From Adiantum capillus-veneris (lineage: Eukaryota > Streptophyta > Polypodiopsida > Polypodiales > Pteridaceae), in NCBI GenBank assembly GCA_014529385.2, contig CM043966.1, forward strand, positions 96,796,087 to 96,860,086: 64,000 bases of DNA, written 5' to 3'. Positions 57,150 to 64,000 of the stretch are shown here, piece by piece. How positions within the stretch are numbered: position 1 is the stretch's first letter; every line of letters begins with the position of its first letter. The notes beneath the pieces are model-generated. The model was not told the origin of the DNA and did not search any database. It saw nothing but the letters and a program-made list of their open reading frames with translations. The translations under genes were made by a program, and so were the position numbers.

Positions 57150-57478
57150 CATGGATAACAACTGGGATGCCCAACATCACCTGCGTACAGTCACGTGCTA
57201 ACGAAGTGTTTTCTTGTGGCTATGGGTGCAGGTGAGGGCTACCTTCTTTGATTAAAGCATTCTGTTCTTAACTTATGGCGGATCTCTTACCATGATGCAA
57301 AATTTCCCAGACTTTGGGAATACGGGTTCCCGCACTATATTCTGTTATCTTCATTACCTTGTACAAAGTTTATTTTCAATTGCAAATAAATTATGGTACA
57401 AATACATTGTATTATTCTAGAATTGTTGGTATGTGAACATGTAGTGTTCGTTTGCGTATATTTATAGATTTAGAACTG

Positions 57479-57714
<236 letters not shown>

Positions 57715-57792
<78 letters not shown>
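57715..57792. repeat. (CA)n microsatellite opening unit B
   Basis: About 38 CA units, followed by AATCTTTCACT as after the CA tract that opens unit A. Confidence 0.95.
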
Positions 57793-57796
<4 letters not shown>

Positions 57797-57847
57797 CTTT
57801 CACTGGACAAAAAAGCTTATCTGATAATTATTTCAGGAGCCCTTCAT

Positions 57848-58362
57848 CTACATCTCTATTATGCCGCCCATTACATGATCACACAAACAGCTGTCACAGT
57901 AGAAGCAGGTGTTTGGACGCTCAGCTAAAGGTAGGATACGAGTCGCCAAGGCTACCCCATATTCCCTAGTGCGGGGAGTATTGTTAAAATATCCTCTTAG
58001 TTGATGACCATAACTACAGTACAACAAAATCTTATGAGGAGGTAGAAACTGGGCTAGCAGGTATAACCGATTTGAAAAACCTGGCTTTATTGAATGTTCT
58101 ATGTAATAATACTGTGGCCCTAGGCCCAGTGCCTCAGTAACCATCACCAATCGGATATTGTTATGAAATGCTCACAACCCCAAAGAGTCACTCGCGTCAC
58201 TCGGTCCTGATAAGTCCACCACTTAGTTTGGGAAACAGAGGTTCCTAACTGCGGAAATAAATGAAGTTCATAACGGAGTAAGGTTGCTCTCCGAGTAGAT
58301 GTACTTGACAGATAAAGATGTGCAAATGCTATGGAAAAAACCTGTTCTTGATTGTATGCCAT
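57848..58362 (-). pseudogene. Unidentified ORF of composite element, copy B (frameshifted)
   Basis: Starts MAYNQEQVFSIAFAHL, with the same body as copy A. A one-base loss near 58165 shifts the frame in the middle, so it reads as two overlapping frames (58144-58362 and 57848-58150). The Cys-rich end TCFYCDSCLCDHVMGG is identical to copy A. Copy A and copy B carry different lesions, so an intact ancestor must have existed. No family is recognised. Confidence 0.55.
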
Positions 58363-58369
58363 AATTTGT

Positions 58370-59396
58370 TAGATACTCCGGGTAAGAAAATTAGCTGAAG
58401 ATGCTAACTCCGGAAATGTTACTCTGGACTTGGTTTTTGTAAGAATATCACCCATCTTTTATAGACCCACTTTATGACTCCTAGACCAGATTGGAAAGAA
58501 AATAGATTACCCAAAACTGATTATACTCTCACCGTTAAGATCGACGCATATTTTACCCTAGTGGATAACTGAATGACATATAGGGTTGGGAAGTAGGTGT
58601 AAACCTGCTATGTATGATCATCCGAGGCTTGATACAATAAACTCGTAACAAATTTACGGACCAGGTATCAACTATGGGAATAGATTGTTATCTATTGCAA
58701 TTGGGTATGCGGTGTACAATATGAAATGTCCTTGCATTTAACTTAATACTATCTTTTCATTGTTCAAAAAATGCTATGTAGCAGGGTTTGTTACACCGGG
58801 TGTGCAATGTAGCTGGAGTTGCTCCGAAAAAGTTACTCTGGACTCGGTTTTTTGTAAAAATATCACTTTCTCTTTTATGAACCCACTTTACGACTCCGAG
58901 ACCAAAATGGAAATAATAAAAACTACCCAGTAGTGTTTAATCTCTCACCTTTTAGCATGACATGAGCTTACTGTATGGTTCGGGGAATTATATGAGAACT
59001 GGTGGGTATGGTCATCCAAGGCTGGATGCAATAACTCGGACCGGGTATAGACTATGGGAATACATTGTTATTTGGTGCCATGAGGTGGCGGACAATATGG
59101 CATGTCCTTGCATGTAACTTAAAACTACCTTTACTTTTTTAGGGTAAATGAAAATGCTCTGTAGTTGGTTTAGTATTCCCTGCATTAATTGATCGTGCCT
59201 CCTGCTATACGCTACCGCCTGGACTAGGGTGTGGGTCTGCAGCCGATTAGGGTAAGCAGACGTAGCGCAAAAGGGCCCGTAACGGCTGGATCTTTGGATG
59301 GGGGTAATCCCTGAGGATATGCCCTCATTAGAGACCTCGATTGTAGGTGACTGGTACAACTGGGTGTCGCGTCTTCTGCAGATGGGCATCAACATG
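58370..59396. other. Intergenic region between divergent units, copy B
   Basis: It contains an internal repeat (GTTACTCTGGACT...TTTTATGAACCCACTTTA-like passages near 58420 and 58830). No gene is accepted here. Confidence 0.4.
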
Positions 59397-59431
59397 TATA
59401 AATGACTCACAAGGTGAGTACTCATACTCAC
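59397..59431 (+). promoter_or_regulatory. Conserved TATA box and near-palindrome, copy B
   Basis: TATAAATG at 59397 and the identical 18-mer GTGAGTACTCATACTCAC at 59414-59431, with the same 17-base offset as copy A. Confidence 0.65.
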
Positions 59432-59517
59432 TTAGCAGCGTTTTTTGTTTTCACCTCTGTGTGTGTGTGAGTTCAAAACTGTGTGAGTGATTATCTGCTG
59501 AATGCTGTGGGCTCAAC

Positions 59518-59601
59518 ATGCCAAAAAAATATGAGAAGACGATTGTGGAGGCTTCCTCGGCTCCTAATCTACAGGTTAACATAAATCTGTTTTGCTCTTG
59601 A
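59518..59601 (+). CDS. Short lysine-rich first exon, copy B
   Basis: ATG about 120 bases after the TATA box encodes MPKKYEKTIVEASSAPNLQ, then CAG/GTTAAC, a plausible splice donor. Unspliced, it would stop after 27 codons. Spliced, it could join the coding body beginning with acceptor-like TTTACCAG near 62129. Confidence 0.5.
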   Translation: MPKKYEKTIVEASSAPNLQVNINLFCS

Positions 59602-61288
59602 GTCTGTTGAAAGATTGTCTGAGCCGGAAGATCTGGCTGCAGCTTATTTCTTTGGAAAATGAAAATTTTGAAAATTTGCTCAATCTGTCCTTTTGTAAAA
59701 AGAACCAGGCTCTGAAAATCTATTTCTTTCTTGTTTATGGTATGTAGCTCATATTGCTAAGAATCATTGGGAATTTTACTATAGGTTTACTTAATAACAA
59801 ATGTGAAGTAGTGATTCTCTAATAATGTTAGATTTCCATGGAAAAAGCGAGGTGGCAAATAAATTCTGGGTTCTGAATACGGTTTTTTAGCTGAGATTAC
59901 TGCCAGGTTTCGAGGATATGTTAATGAATGACTGTACTAATTACTATGGCATGGTGTCTAAATGGAAATTGGTATTTCTATGAGGTGTTTTTTACTTCTC
60001 AAAAGAAGGTAAGCACTTATGTAGTGGGTATTTCATGGCTTTGAATAAATGCTGGAATTTCATAGAAAAATTAACTTAAAAATAAACGCAAAACAGTGAG
60101 TCTGATGGTTCGGTTACCTTGGTAAGTTGGAAAACAAATTGAATTGTAGTACTCTAGATAATGTAACAGATCTTGGACTGATTTTTTTAGAACAGACGTC
60201 TATTTTACTGATTTAACTAAAAGATATTCTGGAATTACTGAATACTTCGGGTGTATTGCCCTAGCTTCGGATGTTTTGTAGGAAATGAGTGGCATCATAT
60301 ACAGGAGTGTGGTAGATAGCTAGTTTCAAATTTACTTGGACTTTTTTTACCATAGTACTTCACAAGCTGGGAATATTAGTGAATGTTTCCTGATACTGCT
60401 CACCAATTCAGCATATACACTGATTTTTACTAGCCATAGTTCGTCGGAACCTCGATTATTCAATAATATTTGCTTTCCATTGACTGCTAGCTTTTTATTT
60501 TCTCTCAAGTATATATTAACTGGTCTTTTTCTAACATCTTGTTGTTTATACCACAAAATGCTTCTAGTAGGTTGATTAAAAAAGGTGCTTGATACGATGA
60601 GTATGTCAGAATTTTTCCCTTTAGCTGAGCCTGGCCGGAGACTTTTAAGATATTTCTTTCTCGGACGGTGTCTGAGCTGGCTCTAAGTGACTGAGTCGTC
60701 CAGTGTATTTTGGTATACAATTTTTAGCTGACATGGGGAGCAGTATGTTGGACATGACATAATAACAAGGTTATTTTTTTATAAAGGTAGTGAATTTATC
60801 TAAGATGGGGGTATCTCAGGTATGTAAAGTGGTAAATACTTAGTTTTTTTTGGGGATATCTCAGCTTGGTTATAAAACTGGTTCCAAAAATAGGATCAGT
60901 TTCAAAAAGTTGTTTATATATAAGGAAGTGGTAAGATTAGGTCTGGCTTAAGATTGCTTGTGCATAAATCTATAGAATATAAGCCGCTCCAATCTAGTTA
61001 GGGATGAAGATCTGGTTAAATTTTGATATTCTCCTTAACTCCTAAAATCTTAAGGATTGGTAAAGAAATCTTTTTATAAAAAACAATATAATCAAGAAAT
61101 AAACTAGATTTATGGTTGCTCTATGGGGTTTGTCACTTTCCGTATCAGATTGGCAGAAAAGCCAAGAAACTTTTTTATCTAAAAGAACAAATTGCAAGTT
61201 AAGAACTATGTTTTTTTAATGGTGACATGGATAACAACTGGGATACCCAGCATCACCTGCGTACAGTCACGTGCTAACGAATTGTTTT
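59602..61288. other. Intron-like AT-rich stretch of unit B
   Basis: Rich in stops on all frames. It includes one copy of the module that is triplicated in unit A. It is compatible with a long intron. Confidence 0.4.
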
Positions 61289-61908
61289 CTTGTGGCTATG
61301 GGTGCAGGTGAGGGCTACCTTCCTTGATTAAAACATTCTGTTCTTAACAAATGGTGGATCTCTTAATGTGAAGCAAAATTTCCCAGACTTTGGGTTTGCG
61401 ATTTTCCGAGCTATATTCTGTTATCTTCATTACCTTGTACAAAATTTATTTTCAAATGTAAATAAATTATTGTACAAATCCATTGTACTTTTCTAGAATT
61501 GTTGGTCTGTGAACAGTTAGTGTTCATTTGCGTATATATACAGAGTTAGAACTGCTACACACACAATAAACGCAAAAGAGAGATTAACTTTGGGCTACCT
61601 TTCTTGTGGCTATGGGTGCAGGTGAGGGCTACCTTCCTTGATTAAAACATTCTGTTCTTAACAAATGGTGGATCTCTTAATGTGAAGCAAAATTTCCCAG
61701 ACTTTGGGTTTGCGATTTTCCGAGCTATATTCTGTTATCTTCATTACCTTGTACAAAATTTATTTTCAAATGTAAAAAAATTATTGTACAAATCCATTGT
61801 ACTTTTCTAGAATTGTTGGTCTGTGAACAGTTAGTGTTCATTTGCGTATATATATAGAGTTAGAACTGCTACACACACAATAAACGCAAAAGAGAGATTG
61901 ACTTGGTT
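61289..61908 (+). repeat. 313-bp tandem duplication at end of unit B
   Basis: TCTTGTGGCTATGGGTGCAG starts copies at 61289 and 61602, and the two copies differ at only a few bases. The same block ends unit A (57213-57480), so three copies of this 3' block exist. Confidence 0.9.
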
Positions 61909-62129
61909 GTTGATCTCTCTCAGACAATGACTCTAGAAATAATCGCCTATTATAGTATAATTTTTTATACTCTAGTAGGCTGGGGTGCTATCACACAGTC
62001 TCAGTGGTTCTTTTTAACCTGACTGGTGAAAGGTTGCTAGCACTACAATTCCACTCTATATTCATGATTCTCGTTCTCACTTTACTTTAAATACTATCAT
62101 TTCACAAGCTATTACTTTTGTTTACCAGG

Positions 62130-63999
62130 TTTTGGGAAAGCTCACTGCAAGAATTAAAGTCTGCTCTGACCTAGAAAAAAGAGCTCTGATTTCGGAGAAG
62201 TTATGACTCGCTAAAGAAATAGAAAAGACCTTCCCTAATATCTCACTTAGGATTAGGCCTTATCTACATAGGTCTGTAAAATTCCAAAAGATGTAACTCT
62301 TTGTGTTAGATCTTCAGGTCTACACTTCTCCTCCAATACTATGGAATTCTAACTACTGATAATTTTGCAGATTGTTTCCCTTTCCCTAGGGCTCGCTCTT
62401 CCTGTGGAACCCCTTTCCCTTGCTTCTCTTCTTGTACTAAAATGTATACAAGATAGAGAAGCCTCTGCCCTAATTTACGATGCTTCGAAGGAGTCTAGTC
62501 TGTCTGTTGTTCAGCTTATTTCATTTGACCTATGAGTAAAAGTACTAGCTCTCCTTGTTAAGAATAAATCTGATGGTATCAACCTTTTGATGGAGTTTAC
62601 TTCTAATCTGTGGCTGGACTTTCCAAAGCACATATTCAGGACTTAGCATCTTTCTCTTCCAAAGGCTCTGAACTTTCCAATCTTCTTAGAAAATTTTGCG
62701 GGTTTAGGCCCATCTTTGTTACGGCTCCCTCTACGCCTATAGTCCCTCCACCAAATAGCCTCTTTTGTAGAGATGTAGCTGCATTAGAAGCGTTAAAAGA
62801 ATTTCAGAAGGACCTTCGTTCACTCAGTGAAGCTTCGCTTTTGGACATGGTACCGAAAGTCTCTAGGGCATTTCCTTTTTTACCTTCACGAAAAATTGAG
62901 GTAGAATCCTTGGGGGAAGAGCACAGGCTGTAGATGTTCCCGAATAAAGAATTTCTTGCACCCATATCTATGGAAACCTGGGTCTTCCTTGCCAACCTGG
63001 CCCCTGCTACTATTGAGGAATGCAAACTTAAAGTTCTTAAAGGGATCCAGCTCTTGGACAAAGGGGATTTGATTAAAGCTCCTTTCAATATGAGTTTCCT
63101 TGATGATAAAAAATGTAGTTCGAATACAAGTTTATATGCAAGAACTAAAGGAGTGATGACCTTTAGTAAAAGTAATGCTGATTACTACACTGAGACAGTG
63201 TGGAATGTGTTCAGGCCTTACCTTAAGTGTGCTTGCAGATTCTTAGACCCCAAAGCTGCTTGCGAGTCAAGCATAATTTGGTTTGACCATGCTATTTGGT
63301 ACGCCCTCAACAATCTGCCTAGTATCTTTCCTGACAAAGCAGAAGAATTTCACCTTTCCCTCTTTTGCTTATGTGTGACACACTTGAAGAGCTTGGATCG
63401 GATGGGTGTGGTACTCTGCTAACCACTTATGGCGGCTTTAAAGGTATCAAAAGTATGGTTGGGCAAATCAAATCAAATATTGAAGATGATGAATCTCAAG
63501 TTTCCAAACGACCTAATACTCTTGTCTCTCCGGCGACGTCTTACACCTCTTTCTTAATACCCTCCTCGAGTGAATTTGTGTTTGGAAGAGGGAGAGGTAG
63601 AAGTTATGTGAGAGGTCGGGGAAGAAACCTACCAATCGGAAACCTTTTGGATATGTAATATGCAGGTTCGAAGGAATGCGTGTGGAAGACTTTACCTACC
63701 TCCAAAGGAAGAAGTGTGCAATAAGATTATCTCACATTGCTTGTTTACTAGCAAGATTGTGGATTTCTTTACTCCCCAAGCTATTTTCTCAAAATGTTTT
63801 GGACATATTTTTGGATCGAATTTATTACTAAAGGATGTGATGATTGGATGGAAATACTCGCCGCCTATTAAGAATCTTTTTAATTCAAATGAATTTCTTC
63901 ATAATAATGAGATTCCTATCTGCTCTTGTCATCTATTTCAAAAATTCTGTAAAAGCTTCACTGACTTTGGATTACATGTTTGTACGTCTAACTTAGAAA
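62130..63999 (+). pseudogene. Coding body of composite element, runs off window
   Basis: Consecutive plus-strand frames read as one decayed protein: VLGKLTARIKVCSDLEKRAL (62130), LGLALPVEPLSLASLLVLK (62385), AGLSKAHIQDLASFSSK (62613), and, after one in-frame TAG (62931-62933), MFPNKEFLAPISMETWVFLA (62934). After a frameshift near 63400 comes an arginine-glycine tail GRGRGRSYVRGRGR (63583). A further frame (from about 63680, GRLYLPPKEEVCNKIISHCL ... PICSCHLFQKFC ... GLHVCTSNLE) continues to the window edge. The RG tail resembles nucleic-acid-binding ends of retroelement gag proteins. No catalytic motif is inside the window. The family is unknown. Confidence 0.5.
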
Positions 64000-64000
64000 T

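Larger units (their letters stand above)
57715..61566 (+). repeat. Composite element, repeat unit B
   Basis: The second direct copy, about 3.85 kb, has the same order of parts as unit A but only one copy of the internal module. It lies immediately upstream of the coding body at 62.1-64 kb, so it probably supplies the promoter and first exon for that body. Confidence 0.75.

Overview
The window looks like a repeat-rich stretch of a land-plant nuclear genome. Evidence: a chromodomain Ty3/gypsy retrotransposon, Ty1/copia relics, many fragments of PLS-type pentatricopeptide (PPR) genes, an intron-rich host gene with GT/AG borders, and very long GA/CT and CA/GT microsatellites. The dense field of decayed PPR copies suggests a fern or other early-diverging land plant. 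That is an inference; no species can be named from sequence alone. Layout: 1-2.2 kb, Ty1/copia relic with its 3' LTR. 2.2-5.3 kb, no recognisable gene. 5.3-6.9 kb, solo LTR with a clean target-site duplication. 7.2-9.8 kb, minus-strand copia relic lacking RT/RNase H. 10.2-12.7 kb, GC-richer leader then PPR fragments. 14.0-20.6 kb, the only apparently intact host gene: minus strand, at least 14 exons, ending in a SAP-type DNA-binding domain. 20.7-37 kb, a second, larger PPR graveyard. A young 9.2-kb chromovirus (21114-30332, TSD TTGGG, near-identical 1827-bp LTRs) lies inside one PPR fragment. 37-51 kb, three degenerate Ty3/gypsy relics plus an inverted integrase fragment. 51-53 kb, microsatellites and a perfect hairpin. 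53-64 kb, a composite element I cannot assign to a family. The 53-64 kb element is the best candidate for something undescribed. It has two direct repeat units of about 4 kb (53.03-57.60 and 57.72-61.57 kb), each bounded by CA tracts. Each unit has a minus-strand ORF with a conserved Cys-rich end, a plus-strand TATA promoter with an 18-base near-palindrome at fixed spacing, and a short lysine-rich first exon. Downstream of the second unit lies a plus-strand coding body with an RG-rich tail that runs off the window. Tandem promoter- and intron-bearing repeats in front of a coding body resemble the pseudo-LTR layout of Penelope-like elements, but no catalytic domain is visible, so this is only a hypothesis. 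Functionally, only the SAP gene and perhaps the young chromovirus look alive. The chromovirus carries one in-frame stop between gag-protease and RT-RNase H-integrase. Nearly everything else is decayed mobile DNA, duplicated PPR scraps and simple repeats.
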